A stretch of 64,000 bases of DNA, from the NCBI GenBank assembly GCA_007922195.1, contig ML681964.1, positions 2,215,101 through 2,279,100 on the forward strand. Direction: 5' to 3'. A program made the translations under genes and the position numbers. Positions within the stretch are counted from its first letter, which is position 1. The number at the start of each line of letters is the position of its first letter. The notes under the pieces are model-generated. The model saw only the letters and a list, made by a program, of their open reading frames with translations. It made no database searches and was not told where the DNA came from. The DNA comes from Podocnemis expansa (Eukaryota > Chordata > Testudines > Podocnemididae). Of the stretch, positions 10,301-25,300 are shown in pieces.

Positions 10301-13300
10301 GCAAAATCAGCGCTGATCTCATGAATCAGTGCTAACCTAGGCTCCCCACCAACCCAAGGGTATGTAGGGAGTGTCTTTCACACCAGCTGTCTGCCGGTGC
10401 CAACCACTGGTCGCTCACTCCATCCACTAGCACCATCCCTTGGGTCTGCCCGCTGGCTCCACCCGCCGGTCACTTGTGCCGCCCAGCGCACTGCTGGCTG
10501 CTCTCACCATCTGCTGGCTCTGCCCACTGGTATCTCATGCCACACAGCTTGCTGCTGGCTGCTTCATCTGCTGCTCCTCTTCAGTGATTTCATCTCAGAG
10601 AGAGGGGGTTTCCTCTAGTGATTTCAGCTCAGAGAGAGTTTGCCTCTCTCAGTGATTTCAGCTCTTAGACCTCAAGTAGCTGCAAACAATTAAAATAACA
10701 AAGAGGGGCCTTAACAGAAGGCCAGCTGGATCTGTCATTTGATAGTGAGGCTGGGACTGAGACAAAATGCCTCAAGCATTGCTCCAGAAGGAGCTATGCA
10801 AACCCCATTCCTGTGTCTCCTTTTCCAGGCTGAAACAGGCAGAAGCCTCTCTTACAAGTCCTTTTTTTTTTTTAAGCTAAGGGTAGTTTTTACCCTTTAA
10901 CTAACCCAAACAGATTTAGAACAATCAGAGAGTAGCATATCACCAAACAGGAGCATTGCTGCCCCGCGGAAGCACCCAGGGCACTGGCCCAGGCCATGCC
11001 CCCTGGCCACAGGCCATGCCCCCAGCTGGGGATGGGGCCGGGAGCGGCTGCGGGCAGCTGGGCCCAGGATCCTTGGCTGGGGGTGGGGCCAGGAGTGGCC
11101 TCCGCGGCTGCAGGTGGCTGGGCCCAGTATCTCCCACCGGGGATGGAGCTGCCACGGGTGGCCAGGCCTCTGGTCTCCTGCCAGGGACGGGGCTGCTGCA
11201 GCTGCAGGTGGCTGGGCCCCAGATCCCCGGCTGGGGACGGGGCCAGAAGCAGCCTCTGCAGCCTCAGGCAGCTGAGCCCCTGATCCGTGGCTGGGCCCTG
11301 GATCTCCGGCCCGATTGGGCTGGAGACTGGGAGAGGCGGCCCTGCCAGACCCAGGGCACTGGCCCTGGGATTTGGGGCACATGCCTAGTGTACCTGGCAC
11401 CAGCGATGTGCCTGTCACCAAAGACAGTATTTCGTATTTCTCTTCAGTAGAATTACAGATATTGACAGATTTGTGATCAGATCAACCCCAAACGCCATTA
11501 CCCACTAAGCCCTGCACCCACTATGCTAATACCTAATTGTGCTCATGCTAATACAGGATCCATGCAGATTAGTTCCCCCCACTTCAGAAGCTGTTAGGCA
11601 CAGCTCCTAAGCCAGCCTTACATAATCATACATTGTAGTTTTGGGCTTCTATAGATGTTATTTCTTAGGCCAGTGGTTCTCAACCAGAGGTACAAAGAGG
11701 TCTTCCGGGGGGTACTGAACTCATTTAGATCAGTGTTTCTGAACTTGGGGGTTGTGACCTTTAGGGGAGTCATGGGATTGCCTTGGGGGGGGGGTTGCTG
11801 CCTGGGGCCCCTGTGTCCCAGGGGCCTCAGGAAGCTGTTACATGCTTCATCCCCAGGTGGCAGGTCTTGGGCTTTAGACAAGGCTCACAAGTGAAAAACA
11901 AGCTCAGGATCAGACTGAAATGTATGGACAATATTTATATTCCAATCAATTTATTTTATGTTATATGGTACAAAGGAAGCAATTTTTCAGTATTAATTTG
12001 CTGTGATACTTTTGTATTTTTATGTCTGATTTTATAAGCAAGTAGTTCTGAAGTGAGGTAAATTTGGAGTACGCAAGACGAATCAGACTCCTGGAAGGGA
12101 TGCAGTGGTCTGAACAGGTTGAGAACCACTGTCCTAGGCAATCTAGCCTTGTCATATCCATGATATAGAGCTTTTGCTCCAGATGCTTTGTCAGTATCTG
12201 TGTTTCATGACCATATAATGTGGGTACAGTGATTATTGTGTATAATCTGGTGTTAGTTGTCAGGGACACCAAATTAAGGTTTAAAACTTTTTATTCAGAT
12301 GTGGAAAGTTGCTTGAAAGTAGCTATATGTATCCGTGTAACAAAAACTATCAACTAGTTTGATGTTTACAACATTAATGAGTAGCTTAGCCTGTTTCTAG
12401 ATCTTTTTTAATATTACCATTAGTTTGTTCTTTTGTTCATTTATTTTTAATCCCCAGCATCACTGTTTCTGTTCTGTTCTATTCAGTGAGTTATGCTTGC
12501 AAGAAATCAGATACTGTAGAATAAAGCTGTTGTACATTCATACTTTATTAAAATTATGAAGGAGACAGAAATGGGGTGGCAGAGGATTTTTGCTAGTCTG
12601 GACATTTAAAAAATGTACTTAAGGATGAGCATTCCACCTCCTGTAAGATCAAGAAAAATATTCTAGATCAGTGGTTCTTAACTTTTTTGGTACTATGTCC
12701 CTGTTACAACAGAAATAAGATTTGAGATACCCTTACTTTATGACAAGAAAGAAGGGTAACTGGGACCTGTGCAACCTCTAGTTTGAGATTCTGTCCTAGG
12801 TTTTCATGGCCCAGGAGCTCTGTTTTTATCATTGTTTTGGACTTAAGTCTCGAACATCTGCAGGCAAAAAAACTCTCAAACTAAAAACATAACAATATAC
12901 TTTTAAATGGAAGTTCTGGTTTATTATTATTTAAGAGTCATAGTTTTTCGTTTAGATTGCCATAAATTGAATAAACTTCATAAAGCTATTTGACATTTCT
13001 GGTATGTTTTGAAATACTCTGTAGTGTACACTGTAACTCAAGACATCCTACTGTATGAGAGAGACCCACAAGGGACTGAACATCCCTGAAATATACTGAT
13101 ATCAAACATAGTTAATTTTACTTTTCTTTACTGAGACAAAACTAAAAATATGTGTTCAGTCGCTCTTAAGTTATACATCAAAATCACTCAGATGCCCAGC
13201 TATAAGGCCCTGTGCTCTTTATCGTGCAATGTGTTCATACCCAAATGGGGCCAAGAATGTGCTGCTAAAATTTAAATAAGGGGCTCCCTCTAAAACAGGG

Positions 13301-16300
13301 GTCTCAAAACACGTGGCCTACTGCCTGCATGCAGCCCCTAAATCTATCTCCTGTGGCCAATGATGACACAATTGTTACTGATGTTTGCAATATTGTTCTA
13401 TGAAAAGGTTTCAGTGGTGCGGCCCTCAGGCTAACATACTAGTCCCTCATGCAGCCCTCTGCTAGTCCTGATGCGGCCCTCATGGTGATTTGCGTTTGAG
13501 ACCCCTGCTCTAAAATGAGTGTCTGATCAGCAATGCACATGACATTTCTTGTGTAAGACATCTCCCCCCCCCCCCCCCCAGTTCCATGCTCTATCTCCCT
13601 CTGGCACCTCTCTCACAAAAAAGCATCTGTTACTTTCACATTCTTCCCCTCTTCTGAAAACTCATTCAATCCTCTACCTCTCCAACATCTCTCATACTAT
13701 TTTTTTGACCATCTATGTGTCCCTCTACCCATTACTTCACTGAAGGCCCTATGCATCAATGGTTCTCAACCTGTGATATGTACACCAGATGCAGGTTGGG
13801 GGTATGTGTGGCAGCCACCTTATTCCCCTGGTCCTAGCTCACAGCTGGGAGGTGGGGGGCAGAGTGCAGTTGCAGGCTTCAGGAGTACTTATTCAGGTGC
13901 TTTGAGGTACTTATTAAAATTTTCAGAAGGTAGGGGAACTTGCTACTTAAAAGGTTGAGAAACACTGCTCTAAGTGGTTTCCCTATCTATCAGGTGTTCT
14001 TCACAACAGTGATGTTGATGGTAGGTAGGTGGCTCTGTGTCTTCACCTGGTGGCAGTGGTTGCAGCTATGTTGTTGTGTGGACTTAGGTAGTGGGGGCTA
14101 GGTCATTTGTGCAATAGATTCCCCCTGTAATGGCCTGTGTAGTCAGTTGGGGATGGGTCGTACTCAGTTTCCAAGGAGTGCAAATTTCTTCCTGATTGCT
14201 GGAGGTCTCCTATAAAGTCTGAGTTTTGAGAACAGGGTCTCCTATAACGTATGAGTTTTGAGAGCAGAGGCTGATGTCTAGGTAGTTCTCTGGCTGGTGG
14301 GTGGTGAGACAGGAATTCATGTTCCTTTCCATTACCAGCTCATAATGGTCTTAGTGGGGCATATGCAGGCAACAATGGGAGGAGATATGGTGTGCAGTGG
14401 CAACAGGACTCTGACTAAATGCAGCAGTAGTATGGCTTTTGTTTTGCACAACTAATTGTTTGGCAAAATGGAAATACTTAGAGGGGTGACATTGGTTCAT
14501 CTGTGGTACATGTCTGGAGCTGTCACTGCAGTCACAGAAATAGTCAGAGCACTCAGAAGGCACCAAAAATTTTAGCAAGCAGAGCCAGCTATCAGTTGTA
14601 GCTCAGTTTTCTCCTCCATAAATCATGACCCTGTTGTGTAGAGGGCCAACTTAATGATTGTGGGGAGGATCAGTAAGATGGTTGTTTGAAAAACACCCCT
14701 AATTTAACTAAAGTATTGTATATAAAAAAACTGTGGTTTATGTGTGCATACAGCAGTTAACTTTTTCAGGACTGTTTTGGCAGGGAAAAGGCTCAGATGG
14801 AAACATATATGTTTTTTGAAAACATGAAAGCTCAGATCCTCCTTCATGGGCTCTAAATCAGTGGTTCCCAGTCTTTTCAGTAACATGGTACACTTCAATA
14901 AGACAAACAGTTCCATGGCACACCCAGTTTTTTCAGCTGAATTGATTGTTCTTAAACATCACATTTACATACATTTATTATGGTCACAGTGTTACTGGAG
15001 AGTTTTGCAACATAGTGCATGCAAGAAGCTAAAGAAGGATCAAATACATGCATACTTCAGATTCACTGGAAAAAAATACACATCATCTCAATTTTGCCCT
15101 TTGGGCACCTGTGTTTAGAACTTTTACATTTTTAGAATCCAAAGAGCAAGACTTTGCTTTTAATTTGATAATTAATTTTCATGAGTTTTATGAGTTGTAA
15201 TTTTGGTTGGATAGACTATTGTTTAACATGAAACAATGTTTGCTTTACATTGATTTTCATCACCTTTGTACAGAGTTTCATGACACCCCTGGACAGTTCT
15301 CACGGCACACCCATGGTGCTCTGGTTGAAAACCACCATTCTAAAGGATGAGTCTATTCATAAGATTCTCATGTGAACCCCTATAAGCCCATCAAATAGAG
15401 CAGAATAGAGTCACTGCCAAAAATCACAGAGGCGGGGGATCATAGCTTATTCTATATGCTTCCTTCTAATTCAGAACTGCTGGCTCCTCAGTGTGCATAG
15501 TACTTGTTTGGGGAGGTACACAGTATTAGCTGCTGCTTGCAGAATGGACAGATGGGTCAGAGAACATCTATTTCATGTAGAAACAATGAAAGTCCTGTGG
15601 CACCTTAAAGACTAACATATTTCTTCAGGCATAAGCTTTTGTGGGCTGCAACCCACTTCATCAGATGCAGGCAGTAGAAACCACAAGGTCTATATACTCT
15701 TGCAAGGGTAAGAAACATTACAGTGGGAAAGGCAAGTGCTAATGAAGTCAATTCAGGTAGAGTAGATGAAGCCCATTCTCTGTAGCTGATTAGAAGGCGA
15801 GAATGTGTGAATAGGGACACTTATTTTTTGTAACGAGATAACAATTCCAAGTCCTTATTCAGGCCCACTCTGTCAAGTTTGCATATGAGTTCAGGATGAG
15901 TGCTGGATGCTTCCATCTGAAACTGTAATGTACAACTTAGCAAATGCAGCAAAGGGTGAGGTTGCATAATGCTTGTGGTAGTTTGACTGAACTAAGGACT
16001 GCAGGATGAATCCTTTTCTGTGTCTTAAAATCTCATTTGACAAGGGAAATGTGACATCCTCTGTTAATATCAATTCACTGTAAGAAAAGAAACGTGTTTC
16101 CAAGAAATCAAGATAGCATGGAATAAAGCTGCTATACATAAGTACATTCATACTTCATTAAAATTATAAAGATAGGCATTTAGTGAATGTTTTTAGTAAG
16201 ATAGCTTAACTTGACATTTGAGAAGCATGATAAATAATGTCTCTTATTTGATTAAGATATCTTGTCAATTGGCAATTGTATAGCTAGAAATTGCGACATT

Positions 16301-19300
16301 ATAATACGCTGGAAATCTCATTGCACATTAGCTCAGTTCTTATGGGTTGTTTGACAATTTATATTTCATATACCTGAATTCCTCCTACCTTAATGTAAGC
16401 TGTCTGATTTGAAGGGGAGTTAGATTTCCATCAACATTTACAGTATGCTTTAAACATGAACCATGGAAATATTGAAATATACACTTGCATTTCTGTGTTT
16501 CTTTTAAATATTTAAATCTAGGACAGTAACTTTTGAATATTTATCCAAAATATAAACAGAAGACATTTTTGCTTGCAACTTTGGAATAACAAAAAACGGT
16601 AATCTTCCCAGCAGCCCTATTTTGTTTTATCATTTGCCATCACAAACTGCAGAGTTTGTGGGAGGAAATAATTTGTAAAATCTCAGAATTGGCCATTTAA
16701 AAAGAATTGGCTGGACATAGTCAAACAGCTACATAAGCTAATCTGCCGCAGGAGTCTCAAACTCAAATCACCACGAGGGCTGCATGAGATCTAGTACGGG
16801 GCCACATGAGGACTAGTACAATAGACCAAGGGCTGTAGCACTGAAACTTTTTCATACAATGATATTGCAAATATTTGTAACAATGGTGGTGGTGTGGGCC
16901 ACAGGAAATAGCTTTAGGGGCTGCATGCAGGCCATGGACTGTGTGTTTGAGACACCTAATTCAAGATACTTTTTCTGCCCTCCCACCCCACACGTAAGTA
17001 TTTCTTACTAGCAAAAATGAGGATTTATGTGTACACATAGGGAATCTTGGATGTCTGTACACAGATGTAAGGAGAATGGAGAATGAATAGGGAGAACTGG
17101 AAGTATCAGTGCATAAACTAAATTGTGACTTAATTGGTGTTGCAGAACAGGCAAGATAAAAAGGAGGGAAGTGTTGGATGATACATCAAGAACCTACCAT
17201 ATATACTCATTTATAAGCTGATCCATGCATAAGCCTACCCCCAATTCTGAGACCAAAAGAGACAAAAATGGGTGACCCATGTATAAGCCAAGGTCCCCTT
17301 TTGGCCTCAGGTGCCGGAGCTGCGTGGGGAGCTGGCACCATTGTCAGGGAGCTCTGCCTGAGCCTGCTGGGCTGGATCAAGATGCGGCCCTGGCTAGCTG
17401 AGAGCTGGCATGGTTCTTAGTCCATGGGGGCAAAGGGGACGGCTCAGAGCCGGGACCCTGTGGGCCGCTTTCAGGTCAAGAGCACCCTCCGTGCTGCAGG
17501 GCCACTGACCCCTCTGCTCCTTGTTGGACTCACTCCAGGTTTACTCCCAGTGTTAGGCTCACGTGGCGCTGTCCTGTCCCCACAGCTGGGCTGAGTGCTA
17601 ACTGTGGCGCCTGCCCCCGCCAGCTCCTCCCCTGCGGTGATCACTGGCTGGGCGGGTAAGGGAAGGGTTGACAGTGGCAAGTGGGTAATGGAACAGTGGT
17701 GCAGGGTGAGACCTATAGAGGAAAGCACTGGGCTTCCCCTTTGTTTCCCATCCCAAATGCTGGCATTGTCTGTGGGCCTGCTGTGCCTGCCAGCAAGTCT
17801 CTTCCCCATGCTGCTTGGAAGGTTACCCTGAGTCACCGCTGGCCAGTTCTGGCACGAGGGTGCAGCAAGGGGGGAGCATCAGGGAAGCATATGAGACCCA
17901 AGACTGAGGGAAGGTAATTTGTGGCTTGTGAGGCCAGCCCGGCCCAGAGTACTAGACTGGTCCAATGAGGGATCCTTGGGTAGGGTGGGCTGAGCAGTTG
18001 AGATCTGGCTGTCATTGCAGCAGCTCCATGAAAATCTCTGCTCAGCAAGGCCCCTAACTCCTACCCAGCACCACTGGCTTCCCCTGGAGTTCCTGACACC
18101 CTCCTAAACCCCTGCCGCTGCCACTTTTCCCCTGTTCCCCTTGCTGCCGTGCTGCCCCTTCTCCCTTGTTTCCTGCTGTGCTGTCTGTTCCTATTGCCGC
18201 CAAGCTGCCACTTTTCCCCACACCCCGCCAATCCTTCCCTGTCATCACCCAACCCATGCCACCAGTCTTCCCAGTGTCCCAAGCACCCCCGTGGGCCCTG
18301 CCACCACTTTCCTGGCCTCTCCAAACCACACCCCAACCCCAGGCCAACCCCCTTATGTGGCCACTCCAGACGCCGGATTCTCCTCCTAACTAACCCCAGC
18401 CCAGGCTGACTGCCCAGGATGGCTGCCCCGGCCACACCGGGGCTCCAGCCTGGAGAATGGTCAGTGAAACTCCTGGGCTGGGGTGGTCTACCATATTGAC
18501 CCATGTAAAAGCTGAGTGCCTGTTTGGAAGCCAATTTTCAGACACAAAAATCCTGGCTTATACGTGAGTATATATAGTATACACTTTTCTGAGGTCCAGA
18601 AGGAGGTGAGAGGGAGATCAGTTGAAAGTCTCTGCGTAAAGATAAAAGGGGTGGTGATGGGAATAACAGTGACATCATGGCCAACCAAATCAAGAAGAGG
18701 AGGTGCCTTAGGCATTTGGAACAAATAGCATAAATACTGATGAAAATAGGGATGTCTCAGGATGCGCACATCCATGCACCCACAAGGTTATGATCTGTGT
18801 AATTTGTCTGTCCACTTCTGCATTGTAATTGTATGATTTGATGCCAGTTATGCTGTGCCAGCTTTTGAATGCTCTACAGCAGGGGTCTCAAACTCAAATC
18901 ACTATGAGGGCCGCATGAGGATTAGTATGGTAGCCCAAAGGCCACACCACTGAAACCTTTCTATACAATGATATTGCAAATACCGGTAATGATCATGTCA
19001 TTGCGGGCCGCAGGAAATAACTTTAGGGGCCGCATGAGGCCCATGCGCCATGTGTATGAGACCCCTGCTCTACAGTATTGTTATGGTATCACGTTCTCTG
19101 CAGCTTTTGGTTGCCAGATGGTGCTCATCTGCAGTGGAGCTACATGCCAGGCTACAAACCCTGTTTGCCATGGCAATTTGGCACCTGCGTTTTGTCAAGC
19201 CTTGCTCTAACATGGGAGGCTGGAGTTAAATGACAAAGACATTGCAAATTGACCTCCATAGCTCAGGTAGAAAGGAAATCACCATAGCCCAGGAGGAAGG

Positions 19301-22300
19301 AGAGAGATGAAAAGAAATGCAGACACTTTGAGAGAGGGAGAAGCTTTAGACATTTGCCAGAGAAAGACCATCTTGTGAGCAGCTCCAAGAGACTGGGCCT
19401 ATCCATGTGGCCAGGAGGGCCTAGGCTGGCTGAATACCACCACCAATAGCCAGCCTTCTGGGTAAGAATGAGGAGAATAGACTAAAGAGTAAGCTTAGAT
19501 AATGTTATTAGATTAGCATGCATTTTATACCTTTTATTTACTTGTAATTCCTGACTTCTTTATTAAATGATCATGCATTGATTTGATATATACTAATTTC
19601 AAATCATATCCTAATCAATAAACTAGTATTTGTTTTATCTAAATCTGTGTGGACTTTAGAGGGTGTGAATCAGAAAGGCTGGGCATAACCATTCAAATGG
19701 ACAGACCAGGGTCTATAAGTCTATCGTGATTGGGGAAGGGTCCCAATCCCCATTGGATGGAAGTTCCTGGTGCAGTGTATGGGGACTGGGGGAGGGGGAG
19801 GCGTGCTTGCTTGGGGACCATCCCTTGAGAAGCCAGAGAGCGCACACCCACTGTCTGGAACCAATTACATGCAGCAGGCTGGTGTGAACTGACTCAGGAC
19901 TGAGTTGTCACTTTGCATAGTGGGGTAAGTGACGGTTAAGGAGTGGAGATTGGGGAGTCACAGTGGCACATTGGACCAGATTCTGGGAGGACGCTGTTAC
20001 TGGGGGCTTTAACTATCCAGAGATTAGTTAGAAAAGTACGCAAAACACAAAATTTCCAATAAGATGGTGGACAACTTTGTTGGACAACCTTTTGTATCAG
20101 GGTGACAGATATTTTAGACTTGATTCTGAGCAACAGGGAGGAATTGGAGTGAATCTGAAAGTGAATGACAGTTTTTAAATGATATTTTTAATAATTATAA
20201 GGAATTGAAGGGGTCAAATTCCACTTTGAATTCAGGTACATTGCTAAGCGCATGAGTGCAGAGAGGAATACAGCTTTGAAAAAGTAATTATTTTTATGAA
20301 AAATTGCTAGCCATGGTCAAGCAACAGTAAACAAAGATGTGAGTTTTGAAAAAAATAAAAGGATCATAATTCATAAGTTTATTATGAGCACCATCAAAAT
20401 TATTAGGTCGGTAGTCCTTGCTGGGCAAAAAAAAAAACAAACAAACAAAAAAAATTAAGGTAGCATTAGTGTGGAGACAGTATCTGAATGCTGATCTGTT
20501 AATGACTTGACTGTCAGAATATTCCTTTTGTTTGCTCTAGATCTGTGTGTGCTACCCTGTGCCTTATCTCATTAGCCCAACCTTATGCAAAATTGGGCTT
20601 CCTCATAAGTGTGATCGTTCCTGAAGAATGGCAGGGTCTTACCAGGCATAGTTCTTTCCTTTGCTGCTTTCTCCCCTCCCCTAACTACATGAGCTGTTTT
20701 GGTAGTTTGTGTGTCTCCATGTCTCTTCCACAGTGACTGTGTTGATCTTTGAAACTTATTTTTCTGTCAAGTACTGCTTAGTCATACAGTACTGTTGCAT
20801 TCTTTATGCAAGCATGCAGTGTTATGAAGCTGTTAAACTTGGCCAAATGAGACATAGCAGGTGACACATCATTTATAACTGACATTCATCTAGTACAGTG
20901 CAGTTTTCCATGATGCTTCAGTTGGTAGCTGAGGAGTCAAGAGGGCATTTCTGCAACTGATTTAGGGCCTGCAGATTGGAAAGGCCAATCAAATTTTAAC
21001 TACTTGAACATGGTAAGGGCCTAAAAGTGTCATATGTAGTACAACTCGCATGTTGTAAATGTATGACTGCTTTCCTAAAGGAAGGAAAGAGGATACAGAT
21101 AGTTCAACATAAAATATTAATATGGTAATCTTTTATTTAAATAAGAACAGTTTTCTGTCTGATATGCTTTCTAGAACATTTGGAGGTATTAATTGTTAGA
21201 ACACATAAGCAGCCAGAATCTCATTTGAGCCTGGGAGTAAGGATTTCTATTTCATACACTTAGCATCTGCCCTTTCTCAATTGCATATCAAGATGAATTC
21301 CTCTTTCTCTAATTGGAAGTACTGCAGCATGAATCGCTCTTTCAGATACTTGGTTGGGACATCAAAAGTCCATTCATTCTTAAATATTAACATCTACTCC
21401 TGAGTTCTGGCTGCAGTGTAGAACCTGGCTGTTTTTGATTTTTGAGTATGTTTGGTTGGTCATTTTTATTTCATTTTTAAAATGTTCTTCCTTGATACTG
21501 TTATGTTTAAGTGCTCAGCAGGCAAGGAGCTTGGGCAGAGGCATAATTCTCTATAAGTAGTGAACTCAGACTGCATCTGTTCAGGATTCTGGAAATATCC
21601 GGAGGCAGAACATGGCTCATGATGTGACTGTTCTGTGTCAGCCTGCTTGTACAAAGCAGGTACAGAACTGTTTTGGCTGCTTGACTACAGATTACCCAGC
21701 AATGAGGAATTTCTGACTGGCATGTGGCTGGCCTAGCCATGTGTCTACACCCTCTTATTTTAGCTCTTCCTGTCATACTTAGGAAATGGAATATGTCGCT
21801 TGTTCAGGTGCGCTTCAGTGATTCCTGTCTACTGGAACGGCTTTATAGGTACGTTGAAGCTAGGCACAAGTTACAGCATGTACTGCCTTTTGAGAGGGAC
21901 TCTTGCCAGCTCTGGGATTGGTAAAGGAGGCTTACAGCATCTCAGGCTCTGCACCGTAAAGTTCATCTGTGCATGGCTGTGGGCAGATCCAGTCTCTAGG
22001 CACAAGTAGAGCATTCAAAAGACAAGCATCCTGGTCAGACCCTCTTTCCTCAGGCGATGTCCCATAGCAGGGAGGAGGTGTGGTGTAGGACAATGGTTCT
22101 CAAACTTTTTTCTTGAGACCCAGTTGAAAAAAATCATTTATACCCATGACCCAACAATTACATCTTTGACAAATGCATTCCAGTCTTAGGGGGCAGCAGT
22201 AGGGGGTGCCATGACCCAGTGCCTGAGGGTCTGCAACCCAGTACTGGGTTCCAACCCTAAGTTTGAAAACCACTGGTGTAGGAGACACTGTGCTGACCCT

Positions 22301-25300
22301 ACAACACTTGAGGATCCCATTTGCACTTGGGTGACCCATGCAGGGTACCAAAGCATCTGTACGACACCGTTCTGGTCCTCAAAACATTTCATCTTCAAAC
22401 TTCATGTGATGGATTCTAACAAACTTTTATGTGCTGTCTTTAGGCGTTCTTTACAGGCAGACCTGAGACATGGGCTTGCTATGAAACAATATATTTTGCC
22501 GTGTCACCAGACCAGCTTTATTTTGATCATGGAAATTTAACAAATGAAGTGATTACAAAAAATCTATATGAAGATTGAATTCCCTAGCATACATAAAATG
22601 ATTATTTAGCACAGCATAGATTAGTTTTAATATAATGTGCAGCATGATAACAACAAACCATTGTACACAAGAGGGCGGACAGTTCATAATTGAATTTGTC
22701 CATTTTTTTCTTAATTCACTTAACACAAAAGGTGCAGAATACTTTTGGAGAGATTAGCAATAAGAATTTAACACAAGAAAGATCGTTTAAAAGCGTGAGA
22801 GGTTGAAACCGTGATTTGATATTAAAATCTATTTAGTATGAAGGCGGTGGATGTTATTGAAATGAATTTGTTGCAATTTGTGATTTATTCCTTTGAGCCA
22901 AATCCTGGTCTCTTCATTCACTTAGTCAACGAAGCTATTTCATGAGCAAGCTGAGCAGGGTTTGATGCTTTATATTAAGACGCAAGCTGTGTCCCTTACA
23001 GTTACAGTACAACCTCCCACCCATCCCCCTCTGGTTCTGTCTCCTGTAAGTACTAAATCTCCCCATGACATTTTATTTTGCTCAAATACATGCTGTTAGA
23101 ATGTGTCAAGCACAAGGCTCCAGTTTCTTTTTGCAGAATGAAATGTAGCAGAAAAAGGTTTTTCTGTTTTATGCACACAGAATCCTGTATCTAACTGTTA
23201 GTAATTCTTGCATAATGGAAAAAATGGTAACATTGAAGAGTATTTTATTTATTTTTGTGTGTATTGTTTCAACTTTAGGCACTCTGATTTTGGGTTGTTT
23301 TTTTTTTGAGGAAAATAATGTGTATCATAAAAATGGAAAGCTGCTTTGACAATATTACACTTTTGAGCTAGCTAGAATGTTGTACCTCAGATTGAAATGT
23401 CAGAATTATGGACTTGTCTCTGCTCCCACTGAAGTCAATGGCTCAGTTGTCTTGTTTGGGAGCAGGATCAGGCCCTTTGTCACAAGACATCTTGAGCAGT
23501 TAGTAATCCTTAATCTCAGATTTAGAGCACTTCCATTTGGTAATGTGTTTGCATTTCATTTCTTTTAGCCTTGAGCTGTTTATGTGCTACTGTGCTTGCC
23601 TCTGGCGCACTTTCTTTGTGTCTGCTCCCTGACTTTGCTTAGAATGTTGCTTCCAGATTTTAAAATGCAAAACAAAGAAGTTTGACTTTCACACCCCAGC
23701 AAATTATATGGCTGCCACATAAAACCTGTACAGGGGAAAGATGCTCTTAGGATACGCACTGCTTGTGAAACACAAAAGACTTTCTTTGACCCATTGTGTG
23801 TGTTCTTAAAACACAGTTGTTTAGACGGGGCTTTGAAAACCCATTTGAAATAGACCATAAGGTTTGTTTGACCATGAAGTTTTAGTAGTCTCTAAAAGTA
23901 CAAGTACAATTAAAAGCACTGGGTCATTTAAAATGTTATATTTAGCTCTATGGCTTGGACAAAAGAGTATTAAAAACACACAGTTTAAACCAGCTACCAT
24001 GTCATTTAATGGGAAGACTAAAGGTTGCTCTAGCATTGTCAATCCAAAACATTAAAAAACACAGGTTGGGTTCCTGAAAGTCATAAACTTTGCTTTAAAA
24101 CGGTGAGATTTAAAAACAAACTCAGATTCTCACAAAACTCCAGCAGCTGGGGCTCAGAGTAAAACATCAAATATCACAAGACTTTCTGTAACACTGGAAG
24201 AACCGTAACATCCTAATCCCCCATTTTGGTCAACAAAACTCAAACCCAGCCAACAGAAAATGTATCTACTGAGGGCCAAATTCTTCTTTTGGATGCCAAT
24301 TTGTGGTTCCTGTTAATTTCCACTGACATTGCCTCTGTATGGTTTATTCCAGAATAGAATTAAACTCAGGCCAAAGCAGAAGTCTACAGCCAAAAGCTAT
24401 TGAGAAAATGGAGAGCATGTTGTTTTCCTGACTAAGAATCTACTGAGGGCTAAGTCCTAACCACCTTTCTCAGTCCTTAAACATGGAGCTTACCTGAATA
24501 AGGTCTGAATAGAAACTAGGGGCTCATTAAAAACTAGGTCTCTTGAGATCTACACATAAATTTAAACCTTTCTTTGGGGGCAAAGGGAGAAGAGGGAAGG
24601 AGTCAGCTGTTTCTACAGTGCTGTTCTCTCCCCCATGATCTGCAGATAGTTTGGGGACTGGTAACTTCAGTGTGCAGAAAGGCAAGAGTGGGAGAACACC
24701 TACCATTACCCTACAACCAGTCACATGGGAAAATTGATGCAGAACAAGGCTGCATTAATACTCTCTGCATGAGGGCCCATCCATGAGTGCTCGTCCTAAG
24801 GCAGTGGGAGGCAAGGAAATCCTGATGGCTTATCTCTGTTTAAGGTGTGATCTGAGGCGGGACTCATACCAAATGGTATGAAGGTAGCCTTGTGGCTGTG
24901 ACACCGCCTCTGACATCCGGGCCAGTTGAGAGAAGTTTTGGGCTCCTATACATGATGTTTGCTGGGGCCCTACTGCTCCCTTTCTGCCCCGCTATAGATT
25001 GGGTTTTTTTTTTTGTTTTGTTTTGGTTTTTTGGTTTTTGTTTGTTTGGATAACAGGATTTTCTCCATGTAGAAAAACAGACCAAGCAAGGGGGAGGGGG
25101 GATCTTCTGTTCTGAGAACCTGCACATACCAACAGGGTTGATGAGCAGTAAGGAAAGGGTGGGACAATTGTACTGGGGCCTCTTAGAACAATCTGGGGAA
25201 AACTTTGCAACAGCTAGCGTCTGAGCTAAAGAGGCAGCATGCATCCCTTTTTTGCCCTCCTCAGATTCTACCCGCAAACCCTGGTCTGTAGAGCTAAATG

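Noticed and set aside
10897..11450. 174- and 164-codon frames on opposite strands
   Set aside because: Same reason; they sit in the GC-rich element 10948-11414, with tandem-like composition and no domain.
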